Notes under the pieces: model-generated
What the model was told of the DNA's origin: nothing
Database searches by the model: none
Seen by the model: the letters and a program-made list of their open reading frames with translations, nothing else
Assembly: GCA_031401675.1 (NCBI GenBank)
Contig: JANNRR010000152.1
Coordinates: 1-43,304, forward strand
Direction of reading: 5' to 3'
DNA: 43,304 nt
Source: JANNRR01 sp031401675
GTDB taxonomy: Bacteria; Pseudomonadota; Alphaproteobacteria; Rhodobacterales; Rhodobacteraceae
In this document: positions 33,852-42,479 of the stretch, in pieces
Layout of the letters: every line of letters starts with the position of its first letter
Numbering within the stretch: the first letter of the stretch is position 1
Program-made: the position numbers and the translations under genes

Positions 33852-35411
33852 CTAGCCCCGCTGGTCCAGAAGCAGCAGTTGCAGCGACGTTCGCCGGGCC
33901 ACATCCTCCAGCCCGACGGCGCGCAGACAGGCCAGCCCGTCGCTGATCCGGCCCAGATCGCCGCCGGCACCGCCCGCGATCATGGCGCTGGCCCGCAGGA
34001 TCGCCTCGCCCATCCGACGCTCGGCGATCAGGGCGGCAAGGGCGGGCGGCAGGTCGCGCCCGGCGAAACCATTGCGGATGGCGGTGCCGATGCCTTCGGG
34101 TGGGGTCGCCTTGCCGGGGTCGCCGCGTGCGACCGCCGCCAGATACGCCGCCTCGCCCGAGGGGTCGGCGCCGGCGGGCGGTCCGGACAGTGCCACGGCC
34201 TCATAGGCCGGCGACAACAGCCCGATCCGGAACGCAAGGTCGGCGGCTGCGCCAGTCAGCGGCAGCTTGGCCAGGCCCTCGCCGTAGAGTTCGGCAAACG
34301 CCACCTGCAACCCGATCCCGGCCATCTGATCCCAGACCCTTGGCAGGGTTGCCGCCACCGCCGCGTTGTCGGTTGCGACAAAGGCCGCATCGAATGCCTG
34401 CACAGCCGCCACCCGGTCCCAGACACCGCCCGACGCCGCCGCCTTGCGGGCATCGTAAAGCCCCAGCAGGCGATTCGGCGGCAGCGCCCCGGAGCGGGTC
34501 AGCCGCTCTGCCGCCTCGATCTGGGCTTTCCAGCCGGTGGTCGGGCGCAGGTCGCCCTGGGCAAAGGCCAGCGGCAGCGCATTGGTCGCCATCGGCTGGC
34601 CGATCGCCTCCAGCATCCGCCAGACCAAGGGCGATGGTCGGGTCGGTGTCGGCAGCGCCGGCTCGCCCTCGTAAAGCTCCGGGTCGAGAAAACGCGACAA
34701 CAGCGCCTCTTCCTCGGATGTGATGTCGCCAAGGGCCCGGGCCGATTGCAGGGTCAGGGCGGCGGCGGTCCAGTCACCGCCACGGGCCAGACAGAAGATG
34801 CGGGCCGGATAGGTTGGCGCGACATCGGGCAGGGCGCGCATGGTGGCGCAGGCGCGATCCTCCTCACCCAACAGCAGTGCGACGTCGAACCAGCGCCTAA
34901 AGGTTTCCGGCTGATCGGCCCCGACCTGATCCAACAGAGCCCGCGCCTGATCCAGCGCCCCGAAATCCAGCAGGCGGTCGACGCGGGCCAGAAACAGCAG
35001 CCCGCGCGCGTCCGAATCGACCGGTGGTGCCAGTTCGGCCAGCAACAGCGTGTACAGCAGCCCGCGCAGGGCCGGCAGGCTGTCACCGGTGTCGGCGCGG
35101 ATCAGCCCAACCAGAAGCTCGGACGGGCTTGGACCCCACAGGTCGCGCGGCAGCCCGGTGACTGATCCCGGCAGCAAGCCGACCGCATCGTCGGACGGCC
35201 CGTCGATCCGTTGCACCGAAATGTCTTCGGGCGGCGCGCCCTTGGTGACCGGCGGTTCGGTCCGGCCGGCCTGCGGCAGCGGCAGGGCGATGGGCGTGGC
35301 CACAGATTGCGACAGCCAGTCGATTGCCGACAACGGCGCTTCGGCCCCGGCGGGGACGGCGATCAGTGCAAAAAGTCCTGGCAACAACAGTTGACGTCTA
35401 ACGGTCCACAT
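33852..35411 (-). CDS. Exported helical-repeat protein upstream of xerD
   Basis: A 519-residue protein with a signal peptide (LLLPGLFALIAVPAGAEA). The mature part is Ala/Leu-rich and helical, with TPR-like pairs (LDQARALLDQVGADQPETFRRWFDVALLLGEEDRA), so it is probably a periplasmic solenoid that binds other proteins. I recognise no named family. It starts 14 bases inside the preceding small gene and ends one base before xerD, so the three genes are translationally coupled. A gene of this type often sits between xerD and aroK in related genomes (recollection). Confidence 0.8.
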   Translation of the reverse strand: MWTVRRQLLLPGLFALIAVPAGAEAPLSAIDWLSQSVATPIALPLPQAGRTEPPVTKGAPPEDISVQRIDGPSDDAVGLLPGSVTGLPRDLWGPSPSELLVGLIRADTGDSLPALRGLLYTLLLAELAPPVDSDARGLLFLARVDRLLDFGALDQARALLDQVGADQPETFRRWFDVALLLGEEDRACATMRALPDVAPTYPARIFCLARGGDWTAAALTLQSARALGDITSEEEALLSRFLDPELYEGEPALPTPTRPSPLVWRMLEAIGQPMATNALPLAFAQGDLRPTTGWKAQIEAAERLTRSGALPPNRLLGLYDARKAAASGGVWDRVAAVQAFDAAFVATDNAAVAATLPRVWDQMAGIGLQVAFAELYGEGLAKLPLTGAAADLAFRIGLLSPAYEAVALSGPPAGADPSGEAAYLAAVARGDPGKATPPEGIGTAIRNGFAGRDLPPALAALIAERRMGEAILRASAMIAGGAGGDLGRISDGLACLRAVGLEDVARRTSLQLLLLDQRG

Positions 35412-35538
35412 TCAAAATCACCGGTTTCACAATCGTTGACTGGTCGGGCGACAGATCACCCAGATAGGCATACAGTGTCAGCCCGAGAAAAGCGACAAGC
35501 ACCAGTCCCAGCAGCACCTTGATAAACAGTCCCATCAT
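35398..35538 (-). CDS. Small single-pass membrane protein (46 aa)
   Basis: The product starts MMGLFIKVLLGLVLVAFLG and ends VKPVILNVDR: one hydrophobic helix (residues 4-25), then a short Asp/Pro-rich tail on one side of the membrane. AGGCAGGG is correctly spaced before the ATG pair at 35538/35535. Its last codons overlap the next gene by 14 bases, a strong sign of real translation. It is the first gene of the xerD operon, in a 220-base gap divergent from aroK. It may be a membrane-localised partner of the exported protein; function unknown. Confidence 0.7.
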   Translation of the reverse strand: MMGLFIKVLLGLVLVAFLGLTLYAYLGDLSPDQSTIVKPVILNVDR

Positions 35539-35758
35539 GCCCTGCCTTCTGCCGCGCCTGTTGCCCTGACCCTGCCTGACCCGGTGCTCTTGCGGCACCG
35601 CTGTCGGTTGCGCACGATTATATATGGAAATCCCCGCAAGTTCACGCCATTCAGTAGGGAAAGATCGCACTCGGCAAGGCACCGCCCGGCGGCCAGTGGC
35701 GGCCAGTGGCGGCTGGCGGTGGTGATGGCGGGGCGGCGGGGACCGGTTCGGGGGAAAA

Positions 35759-36316
35759 GTGGTCTGGCGGTTGAACAGAACGATCGTGCTGGTCGGCATG
35801 ATGGGGGCAGGCAAGACCGCCGTCGGCACCCAGCTGGCGCGGCTTCTGGCGGTGCCGTTCCTGGATTGCGATGACGAGATCGTGAAGGCCGCCAACCAGA
35901 GCATCGCCGAAATCTTCGAAAGCGACGGCGAGGCGTTCTTTCGCCGCAAGGAAAGCCAGGTGCTGCGCCGGCTGCTGCAGGGCCCGCCGGTGGTGTTGTC
36001 GACTGGTGGCGGGGCTTTTCTGGCCGACGAGAACCGGCAGGTGATTGCCGACAGGGGGGTATCGGTCTGGCTGCGCGCCGATCTGGACCTGTTGTGGCAG
36101 CGGGTCCGGCACAAGGCAACGCGGCCGCTGTTGCGCACGCCGAACCCGCGCGAGACCCTGCGGGCGCTGCATGTCGCCCGGGTGCCGGCGTATGCGCTGG
36201 CCGATCTGACGGTGGACAGCCGGGCGGATTTCTCGGTCGAGGATATGGCGGAACAGGTGTTGAAAGCAGTGAAGAGCCTGCCGCAAGTTCTGGCCCAGGC
36301 CGAGCCCCGGTCATGA
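35759..36316 (+). CDS. aroK: Shikimate kinase
   Basis: A 185-residue enzyme that phosphorylates shikimate with ATP, fifth step of the chorismate pathway. Walker A is GMMGAGKT at 13-20; FLDCDDEIV holds the shikimate/Mg aspartates; STGGGAF is the shikimate-binding loop; HKATRPLL is in the lid. The start is GTG at 35759, preceded by GGGGGAAAA; TTG at 35771 is possible. The stop overlaps the aroB start (ATGA), so the two are coupled. It is divergent from the xerD operon. Confidence 0.95.
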   Translation: MVWRLNRTIVLVGMMGAGKTAVGTQLARLLAVPFLDCDDEIVKAANQSIAEIFESDGEAFFRRKESQVLRRLLQGPPVVLSTGGGAFLADENRQVIADRGVSVWLRADLDLLWQRVRHKATRPLLRTPNPRETLRALHVARVPAYALADLTVDSRADFSVEDMAEQVLKAVKSLPQVLAQAEPRS

Positions 36317-37449
36317 CCGAGGTCGTTGGCGCGGTAGACGTGGTCGGGGTGGCGCTTGGCGCGCGGTCCTATGACGTGCGGATCGGCAGCGGCATGCTGG
36401 CCCGGGCCGGGGCCGAGATTGCACCGCTGCTGCGCCGCAACCAAGTGGCGGTGATCACCGATGCGACCGTGGCCGGGCTGCATCTTGCGGCGCTGGAGGC
36501 CGGGCTGGCGGCGGGCGGGGTCGGCATGGCGGCTTTGGCGTTGCCGGCGGGTGAAGCGACCAAGGGCTGGGCCGAACTGTCGCGCACCGTCGAATGGCTG
36601 TTGGGTCAGAAGGTCGAGCGCCGCGATGTCGTGGTCGCCTTTGGCGGCGGGGTGATCGGCGATCTTGCCGGATTCGCCGCCGCCATCCTGCGGCGCGGGG
36701 TGCGGTTCGTGCAGATCCCGACCACGCTCCTGGCGCAGGTCGACAGTTCCGTGGGCGGCAAGACCGGGATCAACACCGCGCAGGGCAAGAATCTGGTCGG
36801 GGCCTTCCATCAGCCGGCGCTGGTGCTGGCCGATATCGACCTGCTGGCCAGTCTGGCCCCGCGGGATTTTCTGGCCGGCTACGGCGAGGTGGTGAAATAC
36901 GGGCTGCTGGGGGATGCGGCGTTCTTTGACTGGCTGGAAGCGAACGGCCCGGCCATAGCGCGCGGCGATACGGGGCTGCGCCAGACCGCCGTGGCCCGGT
37001 CGGTCCGGATGAAGGCCGGAATCGTCGCCCGCGATGAAACCGAGGAGGGCGAGCGGGCACTTCTGAACCTTGGCCATACCTTTTGCCACGCGCTGGAGGC
37101 GGCGACCGGCTATTCCGGCCGGCTGTTGCACGGCGAAGGCGTCGCCATCGGCTGTGTGTTGGCGTTCGAGGTCAGCCAGCGGCTGGGGCTTTGCGCGCAG
37201 GAGGCCCCGAGCCGGGTCCGCGCCCATCTGCGCGCCATGGGCACGCGCATCGATCTGGCCGACATTGCCGGCGACCTGCCGGACGCCGACGGGTTGCTGG
37301 CGCTGATGGCACAGGACAAGAAGGTGCAGGACGGCAAGCTGCGGTTCATCCTGGCGCGCGGCATCGGGGCGGCGTTTGTCGCCGACGGCGTCGATCTGGC
37401 GGTGGTGCGGGCGGTGCTGACCGATGCGCTTCGACACCGGCGCTGCTAG
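36313..37449 (+). CDS. aroB: 3-dehydroquinate synthase
   Basis: A 378-residue enzyme that turns DAHP into 3-dehydroquinate (NAD- and metal-dependent), second step of the chorismate pathway. Clear motifs: VVAFGGGVIGDLAGFAAA, IPTTLLAQVDSSVGGKTGIN, GYGEVVKYGLL, and NLGHTFCHALEAATGY with metal-ligand histidines. ATG at 36313 overlaps the aroK stop. Length is normal for the family. Repeat element B begins 8 bases after its stop. Confidence 0.96.
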   Translation: MTEVVGAVDVVGVALGARSYDVRIGSGMLARAGAEIAPLLRRNQVAVITDATVAGLHLAALEAGLAAGGVGMAALALPAGEATKGWAELSRTVEWLLGQKVERRDVVVAFGGGVIGDLAGFAAAILRRGVRFVQIPTTLLAQVDSSVGGKTGINTAQGKNLVGAFHQPALVLADIDLLASLAPRDFLAGYGEVVKYGLLGDAAFFDWLEANGPAIARGDTGLRQTAVARSVRMKAGIVARDETEEGERALLNLGHTFCHALEAATGYSGRLLHGEGVAIGCVLAFEVSQRLGLCAQEAPSRVRAHLRAMGTRIDLADIAGDLPDADGLLALMAQDKKVQDGKLRFILARGIGAAFVADGVDLAVVRAVLTDALRHRRC

Positions 37450-37850
37450 CGCGGGATGACTTTGATGGAAACCTGGAAATGATTGTCGCAAGCCGTCGAA
37501 ATGATCGGAACAGTTGTGCCATCCTGCTTGCCGGACACTGATATCCGGCAGGCTGGTTCTGGTCTTGTCGGATTGGATTTCAATCAAATCAGACCGCGCC
37601 GACCTGCCCTCGGCAGGCGCGAAGACGCGCCAGCCAGGCAGGCGCGGTCTGATTGGCGCGTGCAGTCCAGGCCCAACCCCCCTTGGCTTGCGGCTTGCGC
37701 CTCCAGCCAACGGGCCGGTTGTCCTGCCACTGGCAGGCCAACTGACCGGCCCGGGTCTATCACGTCGACCGGCGGGGCGGGTGGCGAGGGTGAAAGCCAA
37801 TCCATCCATGGTCCCTCTGCGCCGGACCGGGGCAGGGGGTAGCGCTGCAG
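37450..37850. other. Gap occupied by structured repeat element B
   Basis: 401 bases; about 335 are element B. The last 60 bases before the next gene contain CAGGGGGTAG as a weak ribosome site. A long leftward frame crosses the region but is aroB/aroK antisense. Confidence 0.65.
37457..37790. repeat. Structured dispersed repeat, element B
   Basis: Same order of parts as element A. The dyad is GATTGGATT-TC-AATCAAATC (37571-37590), one mismatch. The main palindrome has perfect 14-bp arms AATCAGACCGCGCC (37587-37600) and GGCGCGGTCTGATT (37641-37654). The second hairpin is CCTGCC-ACT-GGCAGG (37723-37737 region) inside CGGGCCGGT/ACCGGCCCG. Where B differs from A in the arms, the partner base has changed as well. 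It follows the aroB stop and precedes the glycosyltransferase-sulfotransferase gene. Confidence 0.8.
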
Positions 37851-39569
37851 ATGCCCAAGATCGTGCAGTTCTACCGAAATTTCCGGCGGTTCACCGGCGG
37901 TCATCTGAAGATGGCCGACATCATCGATCATGTCCGCGCCTCGCCCGCCTATCAGGTGCGGATTTTCGTGGCCCCCGGATCGGCGCCCGACCATCCCTGG
38001 CAGAATGACCCCGACCTGACTGACGGATTCGCGCCCGACGCAGCGGATGTGCTGGTGCTGGGCGGCAGCGACTGGACAGCCGTGCCCGATGGGACCGAGG
38101 ACCGGGTGGCGGTGGTGAACCTGATCCAGGGGCTGGGGCATGCCGCGCCCGGGGATCCGCGCCATGCGTTCCTGGCCAGGCGCGCCGACCGAGTCTGCGT
38201 CAGTACCGGGGTGCGGCAGGCGCTGGCGGCGACCGGGCGCTGCAACGGGCCGCTGCATGACCTGCCGTTCGGGCTGCGGACGTCCGACCTGCCGGTGCCG
38301 GCGGATCGCAGCGTCGATGTGTTCATTGCCGGGCTGAAGTGTCCGGGCACGGCGCAGGCGCTGGCCGTGCTGCTTCGCGCGCATGGACTGAGCGTCGATT
38401 GTCAGACCACGCAGGTTCCCCGCGACGCTTTCCTGAAACGGATGGCGAGTGCCCGCATCGCCGTGACCCTGCCCTTGCCGCAGGAGGGGTTCTTTTTGCC
38501 GGCGCTGGAAGCGATGGCGATGGGCTGTCTGGTCGTCTGCCCCGACGGCGTCGGCAACCGGGATTTCTGCATCGACGGGCAGACCTGCCTGATGCCGCTG
38601 GCGGAACCCGGTGCGCTGGCGGCGGCGGTTCAGCGGCTGAGGGCTGACGCGATGCTGGCCGCGCACCTGTTGCAGGGCGGGCGGCGCATGGTCGAGGCGC
38701 ACGGGCTGGAGGCCGAACGCCGCGCCGTGCTGCGCATCCTGAACGGCATCAGCCCGCGCAACATCATCCTGACCGGCCTGCCGCGATCCGGCACCACGCT
38801 GGTCTGCAACCTGCTTGGCGCGTTGCCGAACGTGGTGGCGCTGCACGAACCGATGTCGCCGCCGGCGCTGGCCGCGGCCGGTCCCGATTTCGTGGCGCAT
38901 GTCGTGGCGTTCTTTGACCGGCAGCGGCATCTGATCCTGACCGAGGGCCGGGCGGTCAGCAAGGCCAGCGCCGGCCGGGTGCCACGCAACCCCCTGACCG
39001 ACGAGGTGGTGGATGGGGCGCGCCGTCCGGCCCTTGACGGGCGCGAAATCAGCGTGACCAACGTCGACCGCCGCAGCTTTGATCTGTGCATCAAGCATCC
39101 GGCGATGTTCACCGCACGCCTGCCCGAACTTTCCCGCGTGTTCGACTGCTATGCCACCGTCCGCAACCCGCTGAGCGTCCTGTTGTCCTGGCGCGATTCC
39201 GGGATGGCGGTGGCGAATGGCCATGCCCCGGCGGCGGAACGGCTGGACCCGGACCTGGCCAACCGGCTGCGACAGCTGCCGGATGTGCTGGACCGGCAGG
39301 TGTGCCTGCTCGACTACAGCTTTGCCCGCTACCGCGATCATCTGCCGGACCGTACGCTGCGCTATGAGGATGTGGTGGCCAGCGGCGGCGCGGCGCTGGC
39401 AAGCATCATCCCGGCGGCGGCCAGCTTGTCGGAACCGCTGCTGTCGCGCAACGCGCGCAAGCTCGGGCTTGACCCGCAGGTGCAGACGATTGCCCGCCGC
39501 CTGCTCGCGACAGACCACGCCTGCTGGGCGTTTTATGACCGCAGCGACGTCGAGGCGCTGGCCGGGTGA
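37851..39569 (+). CDS. Glycosyltransferase-sulfotransferase fusion
   Basis: A 572-residue two-domain protein. The first 290 residues end with a GT-B (GT4-type) donor site, EGFFLPALEAMAMGCLVV, and GQTCLMPL. The N-terminus starts MPKIVQFYRNF, unlike standard GT4 proteins. From 303 on a sulfotransferase begins: LTGLPRSGTTLVCN (307-320) is the 5'-phosphosulfate-binding P-loop; later CYATVRNPLSVLLSWRDS fits the 3'-phosphate-binding motif (R, S). It could add a sugar and sulfate it with PAPS, or work on a shared acceptor. Fits a matrix or capsule polysaccharide. It stands alone between aroB and an RTX gene of opposite strand. Confidence 0.82.
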   Translation: MPKIVQFYRNFRRFTGGHLKMADIIDHVRASPAYQVRIFVAPGSAPDHPWQNDPDLTDGFAPDAADVLVLGGSDWTAVPDGTEDRVAVVNLIQGLGHAAPGDPRHAFLARRADRVCVSTGVRQALAATGRCNGPLHDLPFGLRTSDLPVPADRSVDVFIAGLKCPGTAQALAVLLRAHGLSVDCQTTQVPRDAFLKRMASARIAVTLPLPQEGFFLPALEAMAMGCLVVCPDGVGNRDFCIDGQTCLMPLAEPGALAAAVQRLRADAMLAAHLLQGGRRMVEAHGLEAERRAVLRILNGISPRNIILTGLPRSGTTLVCNLLGALPNVVALHEPMSPPALAAAGPDFVAHVVAFFDRQRHLILTEGRAVSKASAGRVPRNPLTDEVVDGARRPALDGREISVTNVDRRSFDLCIKHPAMFTARLPELSRVFDCYATVRNPLSVLLSWRDSGMAVANGHAPAAERLDPDLANRLRQLPDVLDRQVCLLDYSFARYRDHLPDRTLRYEDVVASGGAALASIIPAAASLSEPLLSRNARKLGLDPQVQTIARRLLATDHACWAFYDRSDVEALAG

Positions 39570-39598
39570 CGCGCCTGAAAATGCCAGTGAACGCGCAG

Positions 39599-41428
39599 CT
39601 AAAACAGAAAGCTGGCAGCGGTCAGCGTGGCCCCCAGAACCAGAATCGCCAGATCGGCGATGCCGTTGCCATCGACATCGGCGCGGACGATGCTGTCGGC
39701 ACCCTGCAGGGTCACCTGCAGATCGCCCGCCGCCAGCAGCGGACCGGCCCCGACAAACACGAACGCATCATCCGCCAGATCGGCGGTATCGGCATCGATG
39801 CCCACCAGATCGATCCGGTCGACGCCATCGCTGCCGAAACTTGCGATCACGTCAAGCAGGCCTGCCGTGGAATCGGCAGTCGACAGATAGCGCCAGATGT
39901 CCGAGCCAAGACCGCCGTCCAGCTGATCCGCGCCGAACGAGCCGACCATGATGTCATTGCCGTCGCCGCCCGTCAGCGTGTCATCGCCGGCGCCGCCGAA
40001 CAGACTGTCGCGGCCGCCGGCCCCCAAAAGCTGATCGGCACCGCTGCTGCCGGTCAGACGGTCATTGCTGCTGCCGCCGTCCAGCACGTCATTTTCGCTG
40101 CCGCCGTACAGTTCGTCATTGTCGCCGCCGCCGAACAGGATATCGGCCCCGGCGTTGCCGGTCAGGATATCGACGCCAAAGCGGCCGTCGACCCGGTCGG
40201 CATAGGCCTGCCCGGCAAAGATGTCTGCCGCTGCCGTGCCCTGCAACTCGGCCTCGTAGACCTGGGTAAAGACGAAGGCAGAGCTGTTGGCTGCGTCATC
40301 CGAGGCCCAGCTGACCACGAAGCCGCCACCCGCCAGCGCCGCCACTGTCACTTCGTTCTGATTGGCCACGGTGGTGGTATTGACCCGGAATTCGGCCCCG
40401 ACGGCCAGACCGGCCGCATCGAAGCGCTGGCCATAGATGCCGGTTCCCGACCCGTCCTGCTGATCGGTTCGCCAGACCACGACATAGCCGCCATCCTCCA
40501 GCGTGGCCACCGACGGGGCATTCTGGTTCAGCACCGTCGTGGTGTTGACAAGGGTTTCCGCGCCGATCTGCACCCCGATGGCGCTGTAGCGCTGCAGATA
40601 GACGCCGTTCAGCGAACTGTCGGGCGCCTGCCCGAACGACGACCATGCAATCACGAAACTGCCATCCGGCAATCCGGCCACTGCAGCCTGACCCTGGGCA
40701 AGGTTGGTGACATCGTTCACCCGGAACTCTGTCCCGAGGGGCGTGCCGACCGGGCGCAGAATCTGGGCATAGACGCCGGTTTGCGACCCGTCCTGACCGT
40801 CCGAGGTCCAGACCGCCACCGAGCCGCCGCCGCTCAGGGCTGCGACATCGGGTTCATACTGATTGTCGGTGGTGAAGCTGTTGACCTGAAACTCGGCACC
40901 TTGCGCCACACCGTTGACCGAAAAGCGCTGCGCGAAGATGCCACCCGAAGATCCGTCCTGGCCATCGGATTCCCAGGTAACCAGAAAGCTGCCGTTGCTC
41001 ATCTGTACCGACGCCGCAGCGGCCTGATTGCCGGCGGTGGTGGTGTTCACCCGGAACTCCAGCCCGACGGCGTTGCCCGCATCATTGTAGCGCTGGCCAT
41101 AGATGCCGCTGCCCGATCCGTCCTGACCGGTCGAATCCCAGAAGGCCATGTAGCCACCGGCGGCCAGCCCGATCAGCTCAACCGCCGTCTGCGCGCCGGT
41201 GACGGTTGGATTGAGCACCGCCTCGATCCTGACCGGTGCCGCGAGCAGGCCGCTTCCGCCATAGGTGGTGCCGAGGATCCCGGCGATGTTGCCGTCGCCC
41301 GGAAACGAGGTCCAGCCGACGACAAAGCCGCCGGTGGCCAGCCCGGTCACGCCGGGGTTCAGCGGCTGCGACGCAACCGAAGTGTTCATCCGCAATTCGC
41401 CAAGAATGGCCGAAGAAGAAAAGCCCAC
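39599..41428 (-). CDS. RTX exoprotein with seven propeller-like repeats
   Basis: A 609-residue secreted protein without a signal peptide. Residues about 20-410 hold seven repeats of 50-58 residues built around GGxxVxWxSxGQDGSxxGIYxQRF and xFRVNTTT. Seven such four-strand units suggest a seven-bladed beta-propeller. RTX nonapeptides follow (GGGDNDELYGG, GGAGDDTLTGGDGND) and a C-terminal type I secretion module ends with ASFLF. Start: GTG at 41428 has GGGGGGA six bases upstream; the longer TTG frame lies across this site. A promoter is seen at 41534-41562. Binding to sugars or surfaces is plausible but unproven. Confidence 0.85.
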   Translation of the reverse strand: MGFSSSAILGELRMNTSVASQPLNPGVTGLATGGFVVGWTSFPGDGNIAGILGTTYGGSGLLAAPVRIEAVLNPTVTGAQTAVELIGLAAGGYMAFWDSTGQDGSGSGIYGQRYNDAGNAVGLEFRVNTTTAGNQAAAASVQMSNGSFLVTWESDGQDGSSGGIFAQRFSVNGVAQGAEFQVNSFTTDNQYEPDVAALSGGGSVAVWTSDGQDGSQTGVYAQILRPVGTPLGTEFRVNDVTNLAQGQAAVAGLPDGSFVIAWSSFGQAPDSSLNGVYLQRYSAIGVQIGAETLVNTTTVLNQNAPSVATLEDGGYVVVWRTDQQDGSGTGIYGQRFDAAGLAVGAEFRVNTTTVANQNEVTVAALAGGGFVVSWASDDAANSSAFVFTQVYEAELQGTAAADIFAGQAYADRVDGRFGVDILTGNAGADILFGGGDNDELYGGSENDVLDGGSSNDRLTGSSGADQLLGAGGRDSLFGGAGDDTLTGGDGNDIMVGSFGADQLDGGLGSDIWRYLSTADSTAGLLDVIASFGSDGVDRIDLVGIDADTADLADDAFVFVGAGPLLAAGDLQVTLQGADSIVRADVDGNGIADLAILVLGATLTAASFLF

Positions 41429-41533
41429 GTCAAATCCCCCCAGAATCAAATGCCCGGCACGGCACCCGGCCCGGCAGCAGGTCTGCCGGCGGGGTCGGGG
41501 TCAGGCGGTCCGCGAAAAATCTCCGCGCTGGGC

Positions 41534-41562
41534 AGCTAAGGGGCAGGTGATTGAACGGTCAA
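41534..41562 (-). promoter_or_regulatory. Putative promoter of the propeller RTX gene
   Basis: On the minus strand TTGACC (41562-41557), 17 bases, TTAGCT (41539-41534). The -35 box is good, the -10 box weak. It begins just past the ssb terminator T-run and lies about 100 bases upstream of the start codon. Confidence 0.4.
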
Positions 41563-41563
41563 G

Positions 41564-41611
41564 GAAAAAATCGCAGCCCGCCCTGGTCGGGCAGGGCAAG
41601 GCAGGGCGGGC
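41564..41611 (-). terminator. Rho-independent terminator of ssb
   Basis: On the minus strand GCCCGCCCTG (41611-41602) pairs with CAGGGCGGGC (41585-41576) over a 16-base loop; TGCGATTTTTT follows. It lies about 90 bases past the ssb stop. Confidence 0.65.
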
Positions 41612-41699
41612 GGCTGGCAGGGCGTGGTCGGGACCCGGGTCCGGCGGTGCGACGAGTCGGCCCGGCCGGGTCAGGCCTATCGCGCGAACGCGGGCAGGA

Positions 41700-42200
41700 T
41701 CAGAACGGAATCTCGTCATCCATGTCGCGGTTGACGCCGCCGGCCGGGGCATAGCTGCCGCCGCCACTGCCACCGCCGCCGGTGCCACGGTCGGACGGGC
41801 CGGCGTCATAGCCGCCGCTGTCGCCGGCAAAGCCGCTGCCGCCCTCGGACCGGGCATCGAGCAGCGTCAGTTCGCCCCGGAACGGGCGCAGCACCACCTC
41901 GGTCGTGTATTTCTCGGCCCCCGATTGGTCCTGCCATTTGCGGGTTTCCAGCTGGCCCTCGATATAGACCTTGGAGCCTTTCTTCAGATATTGCTCGGCC
42001 ACCTTGGCCAGATTCTCGTTCAGGATCGAGACGCGGTGCCATTCGGTCCGCTCCTTGCGCTCGCCGCTGGCCTTGTCGCGCCAGGTTTCCGAGGTGGCGA
42101 TGTTCAGGTTCACCACCTTGCCGCCGTTCTGAAAGGTGCGCACCTCGGGGTCGCGCCCCAGATTGCCCACGATGATGACCTTGTTGACCGATCCCGCCAT
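41700..42200 (-). CDS. ssb: Single-stranded DNA-binding protein
   Basis: A 166-residue SSB: OB-fold at 1-110 (SVNKVIIVGNLGRDPEVR, EWHRVSILNENLAKVAEQYLKKGSKVYIEGQLETRKWQD), a Gly/Ser-rich flexible linker, and the acidic tip DMDDEIPF that recruits repair and replication proteins. ATG at 42200 is preceded by GGAGGGAACA, which rules out the frame's first codon at 42212. A terminator lies downstream. Divergent from the lytic transglycosylase at 42480. Confidence 0.97.
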   Translation of the reverse strand: MAGSVNKVIIVGNLGRDPEVRTFQNGGKVVNLNIATSETWRDKASGERKERTEWHRVSILNENLAKVAEQYLKKGSKVYIEGQLETRKWQDQSGAEKYTTEVVLRPFRGELTLLDARSEGGSGFAGDSGGYDAGPSDRGTGGGGSGGGSYAPAGGVNRDMDDEIPF

Positions 42201-42479
42201 TGTTCCCTCCACCCGAATCTGCAGCCGTCATGCAATGGTTACACCACCGAAACAGGGTGAAGAACAGGTTAATGCCGCTGTGTGCGTCGGCATGTCCGGT
42301 CGGCGCTGTGGAATTCCTGGCACTCTGCCGCCTTCAGGACCGCGCCGGCCCGGTGCAATTCCCGGTTGCGGCAGAAGCCTGCCGAGCCCCGGAATGCCGG
42401 TTGGCGGCAGTGAGCCGGGGCTGGCAAATGCGGTATCGTTCAGTATAGTGGCCGACAACCGGGACCGGGGCGGGGGAAC

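Noticed and set aside
35690..35715. Short tandem GGCGGCCAGT copies before aroK
   Set aside because: Only two copies, in a GC-rich leader; too short to assign a role.
35398..37809. 803-residue leftward frame
   Set aside because: Most is antisense to aroB/aroK and repeat element B; only its last 46 codons are a real gene.
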